Assembly (NCBI GenBank): GCA_964590195.1
Contig: CAZPWJ010000009.1
Span: forward strand, 18,953 to 82,952
Direction of reading: 5' to 3'
DNA from: GCA-2731375 sp964590195
GTDB taxonomy: Bacteria > Pseudomonadota > Alphaproteobacteria > GCA-2731375
Length of the DNA: 64,000 bases
The translations under genes were made by a program, and so were the position numbers. The stretch's first letter is position 1. The number at the start of each line of letters is the position of its first letter. Shown piece after piece: positions 8,035 through 16,681 of the stretch. The notes under the pieces are model-generated. The model saw only the letters and a list, made by a program, of their open reading frames with translations. It was not told the DNA's origin and did not search any database.

Positions 8035-9693
8035 TCAAGGCGCGGCGGTTGACTCAGGCTGGGCCCGATAGACCGTCTTGCCGCCGATTATGGTTTCCTC
8101 AACGCGCAGCTCGCGGATGTTCTCGGGATCGTCCAGGGGATTGGCCGAGAGGATGACCAGATCAGCCAGCTTGCCCGGTTCCAGTGACCCTTTCAGATCT
8201 TCCTCGAAAGACTGATAGGCGCCTTCGATGGTGACGGCGCGCAGGGCCTGGGCCGGTGTGATGCATTGCTCTGGCCCCAGCGAAGCGCCGTTCACGGTCT
8301 GTCGGTTGACCGCCGCCCAGGCCAGCAGCAACGGCGTCATCGGTACAACCGGTGTATCGCAATGGATGGTGTAGTGCAGGCCCCGGTCCTGGGCCGAGCG
8401 GGCCGGGCTGATCCGAGCTGCCCGCTCCGGCCCCATGAAGATGTCCCGGTGCCGATCGCCCCAGTAATAGCAGTGCAGGCTGAAGAAACTGGGGATCGCG
8501 CCCAATTTCGCCATACGGTCCAATTGATCCTCGCGGGCCATCTGGCTGTGGACGATGATGTGACGGGCGTCCTCGCACGGATGCTGTTCCTGCGCCGCCT
8601 CGAATGCATCCAGAATATCGTCGATGGCCGCATCGCCATTGCCATGGATCGCCACCTGCCAGCCCTGGCGATGCAAATCCGCGACTATTTCGAACAGCCG
8701 TTCGCGGGAAAAAATCGGATAGCCGCGATAATATTCATCGCCCTCGAAGGGGACATGGTAGGGCTTGCCCAGATAACCGGTATAGCCCTGGATGGAGCCG
8801 TCCTGGAACAGCTTGGCCGCGCCCCGGCCGATGGCATGGCCCGGCACCAGATCGAACGCGGCGCTGCCGGCTGAAATCTCCAGCGCATAATCCCAGTTGG
8901 GAAAGCCGAGCATGCGTATGGGCAGCAGGCCCCGCGCCGAGCATTCCTGCAGCGCCCGCATCTGGTTCTGGTCCGTGGCCGCATTCTGGGCCGAGGTCAC
9001 GCCCTTTGACAGATAATCGAGGGTCGCCGCCTCGATCACCTTGATCTCATGCTCCAGGTCGCCCGGCGGGATCTTGCCGCGCACCAGGGCCATGGCCGCC
9101 GGTTCCTCGAATACGCCGGTTGGCTCGCCGGTCTGTTTGTGATGGCGGATGACACCACCCGCCGGATCCGGGGTATCCCCAGTGACGCCGCCAAGTTCCA
9201 ACGCCAGGGAATTGCAGGTGCCCAGATGGCCGGAAATATGGGCCAGGAAGATCGGATGACGGCTGGATACCTTGTCCAGGTCCCAGCGGTCCGGGTGGCG
9301 GTTTTCCTTCAGTAGGGTATCGTCATAACCGCGCCCGATCACCCAGGCGCCATCCGGCTTGCCCGCCGCCTCCTCCTTCAGGGCCGCAATGATGTCCGCC
9401 ATGCAGGTCATGGCACCGATGGGCGGGCTGTTGAGGTCGACGAATTCAATGCCATAGCGCCCGGAGGCGGGAAAATGGCTGTGCGGGTCGATAAAGCCGG
9501 GCAACAGCGCCTTGCCCTGCAGATCAATGATCTCGGTCTCATCGCTTGCCAGGGCGCATATCTCCGCTTCCCCGCCCACGGCCACGATAATCTCGCCGGA
9601 GACCGCCAGGGCTTCGGCCACCTCGTCCGCGCCATTGACAGTGACGACCGGCCCGCCCAGATAAATCCGCTCGATATTGGCGCTGCTACCCAT
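8035..9693 (-). CDS. amidohydrolase family protein (YtcJ-like)
   Basis: 552 residues, metal-dependent amidohydrolase of the YtcJ / DUF5919-like branch. Metal-binding motif DPHSHFPASG follows GKALLPGFI near residue 70; a further His/Asp pattern appears in GWQVAIHGNGDAAIDDILDA, the HIIVHSQM segment and TIHCDTPVVPM; LADLVILSANPLDDP is the usual C-terminal urease-like strand. Such enzymes hydrolyse C-N bonds in cyclic or exocyclic amides. I prefer ATG 9693 over ATG 9699 because GGGGAGAG is then correctly spaced; with the first ATG it would abut the start. It begins 30 bases after the HbpS-like gene and may be the last gene of that minus-strand operon. No signal peptide is evident. Confidence 0.87.
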   Translation of the reverse strand: MGSSANIERIYLGGPVVTVNGADEVAEALAVSGEIIVAVGGEAEICALASDETEIIDLQGKALLPGFIDPHSHFPASGRYGIEFVDLNSPPIGAMTCMADIIAALKEEAAGKPDGAWVIGRGYDDTLLKENRHPDRWDLDKVSSRHPIFLAHISGHLGTCNSLALELGGVTGDTPDPAGGVIRHHKQTGEPTGVFEEPAAMALVRGKIPPGDLEHEIKVIEAATLDYLSKGVTSAQNAATDQNQMRALQECSARGLLPIRMLGFPNWDYALEISAGSAAFDLVPGHAIGRGAAKLFQDGSIQGYTGYLGKPYHVPFEGDEYYRGYPIFSRERLFEIVADLHRQGWQVAIHGNGDAAIDDILDAFEAAQEQHPCEDARHIIVHSQMAREDQLDRMAKLGAIPSFFSLHCYYWGDRHRDIFMGPERAARISPARSAQDRGLHYTIHCDTPVVPMTPLLLAWAAVNRQTVNGASLGPEQCITPAQALRAVTIEGAYQSFEEDLKGSLEPGKLADLVILSANPLDDPENIRELRVEETIIGGKTVYRAQPESTAAP

Positions 9694-9722
9694 CGTCATC
9701 TCTCCCCTTCACCCCGTCATGG

Positions 9723-10112
9723 CTAGAGCAGAGCTACTCCGGCGGCGGCGCAGTCCTCGTCTTCCTGGCCGGTGCCACCGCCGACGCCGCAGGCACCTTC
9801 AACCACACCGTTGCGAATGACCGGCACCGCGCCCTGGCCCATGATCATATGGCCGCCTTCCGCCGCCACGATGCCGCGAAAGGTTGGATGCTCGGCCCGC
9901 TCGGTCAGCTCACCGCTGGGCCGGCCAAACGAGGCGGCGGCAATGGCCTTGCCCTGACTGCCATAGGCTCCGGCCCACATGGCATTGTCCATGCGTTGAA
10001 ACACCAGCAATCTGCCGCCGCCGTCACAGACCGCGACGTTGATCCTGATATTCAGTTCGGCCGCCTTTGCCAAGGCGCCCTGTGCGATACGGTTGGCTTC
10101 TTCCAGTGTCAT
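9723..10112 (-). CDS. GlcG/HbpS family heme-binding-like protein
   Basis: 129 residues of the compact GlcG/HbpS/DUF336 fold. Characteristic segments are TLEEANRIAQGALAKAAELN, NVAVCDGGGRLLVFQRMDNA, SQGKAIAAASFGRPSGEL, GGHMIMGQGAVPVI and the C-terminal GACGVGGGTGQEDEDCAAAG. Members are often cytoplasmic accessory proteins next to oxidoreductase and catabolic genes, and a few bind heme; no precise function can be given here. It starts 11 bases after the end of the solute-binding-fold gene, inside a tightly packed minus-strand operon. Confidence 0.85.
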   Translation of the reverse strand: MTLEEANRIAQGALAKAAELNIRINVAVCDGGGRLLVFQRMDNAMWAGAYGSQGKAIAAASFGRPSGELTERAEHPTFRGIVAAEGGHMIMGQGAVPVIRNGVVEGACGVGGGTGQEDEDCAAAGVALL

Positions 10113-10123
10113 TGTCTTGCTCC

Positions 10124-10852
10124 CTAATCCCCCGATGCCACCAATAGGCGCCCCTCGACACCATGGCGTTCAATGAAACCGGCAACCAAGCCGCTTGCCC
10201 TGGCCTCCATAACGAAGTCCTGTAGAAACGCGGCGGCGGCAACGTTTTTTGGCGGCGTGCCGATGGCCTGTTGCACGGTGGTGTAGTTGCCGTCAAGAAT
10301 ACGGGCGCCGGGCATGGATTTGATGTCCTCGATCAAGGCCGGGCGCAAGCCCGCCAAGGCATCCAGCTTGGACGAGGTGAACAGATCCACGGCGCCGCCA
10401 AGACCCCTGGCGCGCTGCAATTCCGCGTGCTTGAGGGCGCGTGTCAGGTAAAGGTCATAGGCGCTGCGGTCCGAGACCGCGATTTGGATACCGGGACGGT
10501 CAACATCGTCGATCACTGCCAGGGGCGAGCCCGCCGGCACCAGATAGGTCGCCTCGATCTCCACATAGGCCGAGGTGAAAGCGATGCTTTCGGCCCGCGC
10601 GGGTTCCGCCGCGATCAGGCCGATATCATAGGCATCCTCGCCCACCGCATCGGCCAACACGCCGGGCGACGGAAACTGCACGTATTTCACCTCGACACCC
10701 AGGCGCTCGGCGATGGCGCGGGCCATGTCCGGCGAGACGCCCGCCGGATCACCGGCTTCGGTCTTGCCAGTTACCAGAAGAGGATTCGACATGTTGATGC
10801 CCGCACGAAGGATTCCATTGGGGGCAAGTTCGGCGACGACTTCCTGTGACAT
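10124..10852 (-). CDS. solute-binding protein family 3 fold protein, no signal peptide
   Basis: 242 residues with the type 2 periplasmic-binding-protein (SBP_bac_3) fold: LRAGINMSNPLLV, GVSPDMARAIAERLGVEVKY, AYDIGLIAAEPARAESIAFT, EIEATYLVPAGS and NYTTVQQAIGTP. ATG 10852 has AGGAG eight bases upstream. The N-terminus (MSQEVVAELAPNGILRAGIN) has no signal peptide or lipobox, and no in-frame upstream start would add one. No ABC permease or ATPase lies next to it; its neighbours are cytosolic enzymes (SDR, DUF35, thiolase). It may therefore be a cytosolic enzyme or sensor built on this fold, as cyclohexadienyl dehydratase is, but that is inference. Confidence 0.8.
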   Translation of the reverse strand: MSQEVVAELAPNGILRAGINMSNPLLVTGKTEAGDPAGVSPDMARAIAERLGVEVKYVQFPSPGVLADAVGEDAYDIGLIAAEPARAESIAFTSAYVEIEATYLVPAGSPLAVIDDVDRPGIQIAVSDRSAYDLYLTRALKHAELQRARGLGGAVDLFTSSKLDALAGLRPALIEDIKSMPGARILDGNYTTVQQAIGTPPKNVAAAAFLQDFVMEARASGLVAGFIERHGVEGRLLVASGD

Positions 10853-10863
10853 TGCATTCGCTC

Positions 10864-11661
10864 CTATCTGGGCCAAGCCCTCAGTGCGTTCAAGCCGCCG
10901 TCCACGGGCAGCATGACGCCGGTGACCCATTGGGCCTCGTCCGAGGCAAGATAGACCGCCGCCCAGCCGATGTCCCAACCGGTGCCTTCGGTCTGCATCG
11001 GCACCATTTTCTTGCGCCGCGCGCGCCCATCTTCGCCCAGGCGCGCCACCATGGGCGTGTTGACCGAGCCGATGATGATGCAATTGCAGCGGATCAGCTC
11101 GGTGGCGTAATCGGCGGCAATGGACAGGGTCAGGCCATGCACGCCGGATTTGGTCGCCGCATAGGCAGCGGCGCCGGGGCTGCCCATCAGGCCAAGAGAG
11201 CCGGCAATGGAGGACACATTGATGATCGAGCCGCCACCGCCGCTGTCCCGCATCAGGGGCACCGCAACGCGGCTGCACTTCATGGCTGACGTCATGTTGA
11301 CGTCGAACAGGTTGTCCCATGTCTCGTCCGCGACATCCTCCACCCGGTTCGGGCCGGCGCCGGCGCCGACGCCGACGTTGTTGCAAAGGATATCCAGGCG
11401 GCCATAGCGTTCCTGTACCGCCCGGCCCATGGCCGCGACTTGGTCCGTATCGGTGACGTCGGCGGCAAAGACCGAGGCCTCGCCGCCCTCGCCCGCGATT
11501 TCCGCCGCCAGTTCCTCGGCCCGCTCGGCCGAGCGGTTGACCAGCAAAACCTTGGCCCCTTCGCGGGCCATCAGAATGGCCATGGCCTTGCCGTTACCCA
11601 CGCCCTCGCCGCGCGGCGCGGCGCCGGTGACGATAGCGACCTTGCCGTCCAATCTTCCCAT
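10864..11661 (-). CDS. short-chain dehydrogenase/reductase
   Basis: 265 residues, classical SDR. Cofactor motif TGAAPRGEGVGNG (TGxxxxxG type, slightly extended), NNVGVGAG, catalytic Ser in INVSSIAG, and YAATKSGVHGL (YxxxK). The C-terminal MLPVDGGLNA is typical of FabG-like members. It oxidises or reduces a hydroxyl/keto group using NAD(P). The gene sits between a DUF35-thiolase pair and a solute-binding-fold gene on the minus strand with gaps of 11-18 bases, so a step in a beta-oxidation-like side-chain pathway is a reasonable inference. The substrate is unknown. Confidence 0.9.
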   Translation of the reverse strand: MGRLDGKVAIVTGAAPRGEGVGNGKAMAILMAREGAKVLLVNRSAERAEELAAEIAGEGGEASVFAADVTDTDQVAAMGRAVQERYGRLDILCNNVGVGAGAGPNRVEDVADETWDNLFDVNMTSAMKCSRVAVPLMRDSGGGGSIINVSSIAGSLGLMGSPGAAAYAATKSGVHGLTLSIAADYATELIRCNCIIIGSVNTPMVARLGEDGRARRKKMVPMQTEGTGWDIGWAAVYLASDEAQWVTGVMLPVDGGLNALRAWPR

Positions 11662-11679
11662 CTCGATCTAATCCTCTTC

Positions 11680-12204
11680 CTATTCCGGATAGCGCCAGGG
11701 TTTGGCGGGCTGCTCGGCATCCTCGTCGATGGTCCATTGCGGCATGGCGATGCCCTCTGCGATGTCCGTGAAGACCATGCGCACCCGGCTGCCGACACCG
11801 ACCGAGGCCACCATCTCGGGCGGGGCCAGAACACCGTCGGGGGTGACCAGGTTGCCGATAACGCGCAGGGCCTCGTGTTCCGTCGGGGCGCCTTTTTGCG
11901 TGTCCAGATCGACCAGCAGAATATGATAGGGCACATAGGGCTTGAAGGCCGGCTGGATGGCATGCGCGACCTCGGTATAGCTGTGCACCGCGCCTTTGCC
12001 CTCGACCGGGGTCCAGGTGAAGTTGCCGCTGCCGCACCAGGCACAGCCCTCGCCCACGGGATAACGGAGCAGACCGCAATCATCGCATTTCTGCAAATGG
12101 AAATCATGCGCGGCGCAATGTTTGAAGAATGCCAGGTTTGAATGGTCCAGGCTGTCCACCTGCAAGGTCATGCCGAGATATTCGGTGACGATTGTTTCAC
12201 TCAT
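11680..12204 (-). CDS. DUF35 OB-fold protein with zinc ribbon
   Basis: 174 residues. The N-terminal zinc ribbon is visible as CDDCGLLRYPVGEGCAWCGS (two CxxC pairs), followed by an OB-fold with VHSYTEVAHAIQPAFKPY and a C-terminal RVRMVFTDIAEGIAMPQW. DUF35 proteins act as acyl-CoA-binding partners of thiolase-fold proteins, for example the DUF35 subunit that pairs with Ltp2 in steroid side-chain aldol cleavage. The thiolase-like gene is immediately upstream (15-base gap), which matches that pairing. Likely forms a complex with it. Confidence 0.88.
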   Translation of the reverse strand: MSETIVTEYLGMTLQVDSLDHSNLAFFKHCAAHDFHLQKCDDCGLLRYPVGEGCAWCGSGNFTWTPVEGKGAVHSYTEVAHAIQPAFKPYVPYHILLVDLDTQKGAPTEHEALRVIGNLVTPDGVLAPPEMVASVGVGSRVRMVFTDIAEGIAMPQWTIDEDAEQPAKPWRYPE

Positions 12205-12219
12205 TTGTCCATACTCCCC

Positions 12220-13479
12220 TTATACGCCGCGCCGCATGACCAAGGCCGAACCGCCGCCCGGCGTGGCCCAGCCCAGGTTGGCGCTAACCTCCACATCCTT
12301 GACCTGGCGGCAGCCGCCTTCGCTATGGTCATAGGTGTGCTGGCGTTTGCCGTCCGGCCCGATGGGGCAGCTGTCGTCGGCTTCGTGACGCAATTGCCGT
12401 ACGTTTTCCACCACCATGGCGACGCCGTGGGTATAGCCCTCACAAAGATGGCCGCCCGACGTATTGTTGGGCCGGCGGCCGCCAAGAAAGGTGGTGCCGT
12501 CCGAGACATAATCGCCGCCCTCGCCCTTCTTGCAGAAGCCGTAGTCTTCCAGCTGCAGCATGGTGGTAAAGGTAAAGGCGTCGTAGGAGCCGGTGACGTC
12601 GATATCCTCGGGCCCGACGCCGGCGTTGCGCCACAGGCGCGGCGCGGCGTAGTACCCGGCCACGGTGGAAAGCGGGCCGGCCTGATAATACATATCGAGC
12701 CGCGGTTTCGAGACTCGCCCGACCACGCCCCTGATCAAGGCCGGTACCTGCCGGCAGTCCTTGGCCCGCTCGGCCGAGGTGATGATGATCGCCGTGGCGT
12801 TGTCGGTTTCGACGCAACAATCCAGCAGATGCAGCGGCTTGCAAATCATTCGGCTACTCAGCACATCGTCGACGGTGACCCGGTTCTTGTACAAGGCCTT
12901 GGGGTTGTTGGAGGCATGTTGGGAATGGGCCACCTTCACATGCGCGACCTGTTCCGGCGTGGTGCCGTAATCATGCATGTGGCGCATGAAGCAGGGCGCG
13001 AACATCTGGCCCGGGCTTTGCCAGCCGTAACTGCGTTGATGCAAAAATTCGCCGACCACCGGGGCGGCGGCGCGGACACCGGTGCCGCCCACGCGGTTCT
13101 GGCTGTGGCCGTTCATGGAACGGAAGATGACCACGGTTTCGCACATGCCGGCCTCGATCACGCCCATGGCGATGCCGACCAGGGCCTCGGTGGAGGAACC
13201 GCCGCCCATCACGTCCATGTAGTAATTCAGGCGGATGCCCAAATCGGCAGAGACGAACGTGGACAAGGTTGAATCATTGCTGGAATAGGACATCATGCCA
13301 TCGACCTGGCCCGGTTCCAGCCCCGCGTCCGCCATGGCATTACGCACCGCCGTGACCGCCATGGCCCGTGTCGTGGTGTTCGAACCGCGCAGGTATTCCG
13401 TCTCGCCCACGCCGACGATGGCATACTTTTCCCGTAACGAGGCCCCCAGCTCGGGGTCCAACTGATCAATCTGCGTCAT
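12220..13479 (-). CDS. thiolase-fold lipid-transfer-like protein lacking the nucleophilic cysteine
   Basis: 419 residues of the SCP-x/Ltp thiolase branch. It opens with YAIVGVGETEYLRGS and contains LNYYMDVMGGGSSTEALVGI, where ordinary thiolases have the nucleophilic Cys; here serines occupy the site. NTSGGHLCEGYTHGVAM near residue 345 corresponds to the C-terminal catalytic loop. Loss of the cysteine is a feature of Ltp2-type aldolases, which pair with DUF35 proteins; the next gene is a DUF35 protein. I infer a retro-aldol or related carbon-carbon cleavage of an acyl-CoA rather than thiolysis. It is the first gene of the minus-strand operon that runs to about 9723. Confidence 0.85.
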   Translation of the reverse strand: MTQIDQLDPELGASLREKYAIVGVGETEYLRGSNTTTRAMAVTAVRNAMADAGLEPGQVDGMMSYSSNDSTLSTFVSADLGIRLNYYMDVMGGGSSTEALVGIAMGVIEAGMCETVVIFRSMNGHSQNRVGGTGVRAAAPVVGEFLHQRSYGWQSPGQMFAPCFMRHMHDYGTTPEQVAHVKVAHSQHASNNPKALYKNRVTVDDVLSSRMICKPLHLLDCCVETDNATAIIITSAERAKDCRQVPALIRGVVGRVSKPRLDMYYQAGPLSTVAGYYAAPRLWRNAGVGPEDIDVTGSYDAFTFTTMLQLEDYGFCKKGEGGDYVSDGTTFLGGRRPNNTSGGHLCEGYTHGVAMVVENVRQLRHEADDSCPIGPDGKRQHTYDHSEGGCRQVKDVEVSANLGWATPGGGSALVMRRGV

Positions 13480-13549
13480 CTCCTCGCCTTACCTTTGTTG
13501 TTATTTCAGGGTTCCATTGTCGCCTGTACAGGCGCGTGCGTCTATCGGT

Positions 13550-14803
13550 CTATGCACGAAGCCGCGACAGCCTGAGCAAAAGCAGCAGCATCAGGCCGCA
13601 TATTCCGCTCAACATAAGCAAACCGGCGGAAAATCCGCCGGTGACGTCCGACAGGGCGCCCAGCGTCAGGGGACCAAGCACGCCGCCGATCTCGGCGGCG
13701 GAGAAGAACAAGCCGCCCGCGGCACCGGCATAACGGCTGCCCACGCCCTGGGTCTCCACCAGGGACAACATCAAAATGGTCATCAACGAACCCTTGGCCA
13801 GGCCTTGCAGGATCAGACCAAGGCTGAGCGGCAGGCTGCCGCCCCCGCCCTGCAACAGGATCGTCGACAGGCCCGCCATCATGATCACGGCAAACAGGAT
13901 CTTTTGCCGCCGCGCCGGCACCGCCATGCGCGGGATCAACAATGAACCCAGGACGCCCACCGCCGTGGGGATGGCCGACCAATAACCAGCCTGCTCCGGC
14001 GTCATGCCGCCCCGGCGCAGGATTTCCGGCAGCCAGTTGTTAAGGCCATGGTTATAGAAAAACGCACCCACCGCCATGATCAGAATGGCCCGCACCGCCG
14101 GCAGGCCCAACAGAGTGCGGAACACCGCCCATTGCCCCTGTGCCGCATCGGCCACGGCCCGGCGTTCCATGGTCCGGGCCTCGGCATGCTGGGTGATCGC
14201 CAGCCAAATCAGGCCAATGACCAGACAGGCCCCGGCATAGATAAACAATACATGGCGCCAGTTCTGCTCCATTAGGGGCATGAAGAGGCTGTTGGTCAGG
14301 GCCAGGGCGCAGATGCCGCCCAGGGCCGGGCCGGTGATATAGATTCCCATGGCCAGGCCACGGTCAGGCCCCTCGAACCATTGGCTGACCAGCTTTGGCG
14401 CGCCGATGGAAATCAACGGTCCGCCAACACCGAACAGAGCGACGGCCAAAAAAAGCGAGATGGGGCCGATCGCCATGCCCCGCGCCACCGCCGACAGGGC
14501 AATAATCGCGGCGGCGGCGAACAGCGCCCGGCGCGGCCCGGCACGATCCAGAAAGGCGCCACAGGGCATGGCCGAGGCGATGTAAACCAGCGGCCAGGCG
14601 CCCAGGATCAGGCCCATGGCGCTGTCACTGATGCCGAGGTCGTCCCGCATGACGCCGACCAGGGGCGCCATGGCAACCTGTGTCAAGCCAAAGGCGAAAT
14701 ACAGAAACCAGACCCCGAACAGCATCAGCCAGCGGAACACGCCGGATGATGGATCGACCGGATTGTCTGGGTTGGCGGGCTGAGTAGGCGTTACGCGTGA
14801 CAT
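13550..14803 (-). CDS. MFS transporter
   Basis: 417 residues with about twelve hydrophobic segments, the first at VFRWLMLFGVWFLYFAFGL. Loop 2-3 carries PCGAFLDRAGPRRALFAAA, the usual MFS GxxxDRxGRR-like motif in degenerate form. It is most like the nitrate/nitrite or oxalate/formate-type sugar-phosphate-like MFS proteins, but the substrate cannot be assigned. It lies 70 bases upstream of the thiolase-like gene on the same strand and could move a substrate of that operon. The C-terminus ends in LLLLRLSRLRA. Confidence 0.88.
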   Translation of the reverse strand: MSRVTPTQPANPDNPVDPSSGVFRWLMLFGVWFLYFAFGLTQVAMAPLVGVMRDDLGISDSAMGLILGAWPLVYIASAMPCGAFLDRAGPRRALFAAAAIIALSAVARGMAIGPISLFLAVALFGVGGPLISIGAPKLVSQWFEGPDRGLAMGIYITGPALGGICALALTNSLFMPLMEQNWRHVLFIYAGACLVIGLIWLAITQHAEARTMERRAVADAAQGQWAVFRTLLGLPAVRAILIMAVGAFFYNHGLNNWLPEILRRGGMTPEQAGYWSAIPTAVGVLGSLLIPRMAVPARRQKILFAVIMMAGLSTILLQGGGGSLPLSLGLILQGLAKGSLMTILMLSLVETQGVGSRYAGAAGGLFFSAAEIGGVLGPLTLGALSDVTGGFSAGLLMLSGICGLMLLLLLRLSRLRA

Positions 14804-14821
14804 GCGACGTCACTATAGTCA

Positions 14822-16654
14822 CTAATCCATCGGGATGCGCCATAGCTGAACAGATTTTTCGACACCACGCAGGTCCGCCGTCTCGCGCACAGGAGTCTCA
14901 TTGGCATCAGACGTAAGAATAGCCTCCACCCCAGGCGCCCGCATGAGCGTATCCGAGAGCACAATGTCCTGGCCCCGGCTTTCCCCCTGCAATCGTGCAG
15001 CGACGTTCACGGTAGAACCGAAATAGTCCAGATGCTGCTCCGTGGTGACGGCGATACAAGGGCCCTGATGCAGACCGATTTTCAGAATGACGCCGCCATC
15101 GGCGCGGTCCCGGTTGAAATCCGCTATACCCAGCTGCGCCGCCAATGCCGCCCTTGCGCCATTCTCGGGGGCCGCGAAGGCCGCCATCACCGCATCGCCA
15201 ATGGTTTTGACCAGGACCCCGCCATGCTCTTCGATCAAGGCAGTCAGATAGTCAAAATGATCACGCACCAGATTATAAGCAGCACCATCGCCCAGGGCCT
15301 CGTACAGCGAGGTTGAGCCCTTCAAATCGGTGAACAGCAAGACCACGTTGGCAATGGCCACGTCGTCGCCGGGGCGCAATAGCTGCCCGGGGCAATATTG
15401 CTGAAAGGCCGGCATGGTAATGACCCGGTCGCCCCTCAGGGCATCCTGACGCCAGGCCAGTTCCTCGACCACAAACGTCAGCTGCCGCTCTGTCCGATTG
15501 TCCAGCAGGATCTTGCCCTGCTCCGACGGCGGCCCGGCGCTGATGCGGCCGCCTTCCGCCAATAAAGACGGAAAACCGGCCTCGCCGTCCCAATCCACAT
15601 CCGTCTGATCCCCGGCCTGTGTTGTACGCAGCCGGTAACTGCCCGCCTTGAGCGGCGGATCGATCTCCAAGCTTTCGCCGGGGCCGACGTGGCGCTGCAC
15701 CTTGATATGGGGCACCGACGGCGCACCCATCATGCAAAAGGCACCTTCGGGCAAAGGGCGCAGCCACGGCTCGGGTTGGAAAGTCAGCTCCACATTGGCG
15801 GAAAAATCCTGTTCAAAATCCACGTTGCAGGTCGTGCAATGCACCGCATGGGGCAGATCGGCTAGGTTATCGGGCACGTCTTGGGCGTTGCGGCATCGGG
15901 GGCACAGAACCTCCCAGCGCAGGCGCAGCAGACCTTGGTGGTGGGCAGCCAGAAACAGGCCGGCGACCTGCATCGCGTCCAATTTCCAACACCGGGCCAA
16001 GGCCAAGGGGCGGATGCGCTGCAGCCAGGATTCCGGTGTCTGGCTGAGGTAATCGCGCAAACGGGCCACGGCCTCCGGATTGCCCTGCTCCCGTCCGATG
16101 ACTTCCAAGGCCTGGTCCAGGCGCGATTGAGCGGCCGGCGGCAAGGGCGGGAGCGCGAATGAGGCAGTTTGCGGCGCGGCTTCATCGTCACGCGGCGTGG
16201 GCTGCGCCAGTTCGGTCTCGATCATGGCTTCCAATGCAGTCACGAATTTCCGGGCTCCCTGGTCGACAAGACCAAGCCGGGCGCCAACGCCCATGAAAAA
16301 TCCGGCGGTCTCCATGGCGATACGCAGATGCAAATCGAAACCGGTTGCCGCGGGCTGCATGCGCACAACAAAGTCCACTTGGTGGAAAGCACCCTTGGTG
16401 AAGGTGCGCAGCTGGCGGACATAGCGTTGTTCGACCCATTCACCGAGATCCTCGGTCCATTCCGAGGCGATGGGCACGGCGAAATGTCCCTTGGCCCGAC
16501 GGCGAACGCTACCGTCGGGCTGCAATTCATCCACAGCCACATAAGGTATCTGGCCGCTCAATTCGGACAGGAGACTGCTGTCAGAGAGAAGCGGCCACAG
16601 GCGTTCCAGCGACGCCTCGCAATGCATCGATTTTTCCACCACGACTAATGGCAT
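14822..16654 (-). CDS. class III adenylate/guanylate cyclase with START-like and zinc-ribbon domains
   Basis: 610 residues in three parts. Residues 1-165 resemble an SRPBCC/START-like domain (VVVEKSMHCEASLERLWPLL). The middle (about 190-420, DUF5939-like) carries a zinc ribbon, CPRCRNAQDV then CTTCNVDF, and a beta-rich segment. The C-terminal class III cyclase domain has FTDLKGSTSLYEAL and IGDAVMAAF with the two metal-binding Asp, and YFGSTVNVAARLQ with the Asn and Arg that stabilise the transition state. It should make cAMP (or cGMP) in the cytoplasm; the START-like part suggests control by a small hydrophobic ligand, which is inference. It may be cotranscribed with the MFS gene (18-base gap). 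Confidence 0.88.
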   Translation of the reverse strand: MPLVVVEKSMHCEASLERLWPLLSDSSLLSELSGQIPYVAVDELQPDGSVRRRAKGHFAVPIASEWTEDLGEWVEQRYVRQLRTFTKGAFHQVDFVVRMQPAATGFDLHLRIAMETAGFFMGVGARLGLVDQGARKFVTALEAMIETELAQPTPRDDEAAPQTASFALPPLPPAAQSRLDQALEVIGREQGNPEAVARLRDYLSQTPESWLQRIRPLALARCWKLDAMQVAGLFLAAHHQGLLRLRWEVLCPRCRNAQDVPDNLADLPHAVHCTTCNVDFEQDFSANVELTFQPEPWLRPLPEGAFCMMGAPSVPHIKVQRHVGPGESLEIDPPLKAGSYRLRTTQAGDQTDVDWDGEAGFPSLLAEGGRISAGPPSEQGKILLDNRTERQLTFVVEELAWRQDALRGDRVITMPAFQQYCPGQLLRPGDDVAIANVVLLFTDLKGSTSLYEALGDGAAYNLVRDHFDYLTALIEEHGGVLVKTIGDAVMAAFAAPENGARAALAAQLGIADFNRDRADGGVILKIGLHQGPCIAVTTEQHLDYFGSTVNVAARLQGESRGQDIVLSDTLMRAPGVEAILTSDANETPVRETADLRGVEKSVQLWRIPMD

Positions 16655-16681
16655 GGTCCAACCCCAATTTCCGCGACACCC

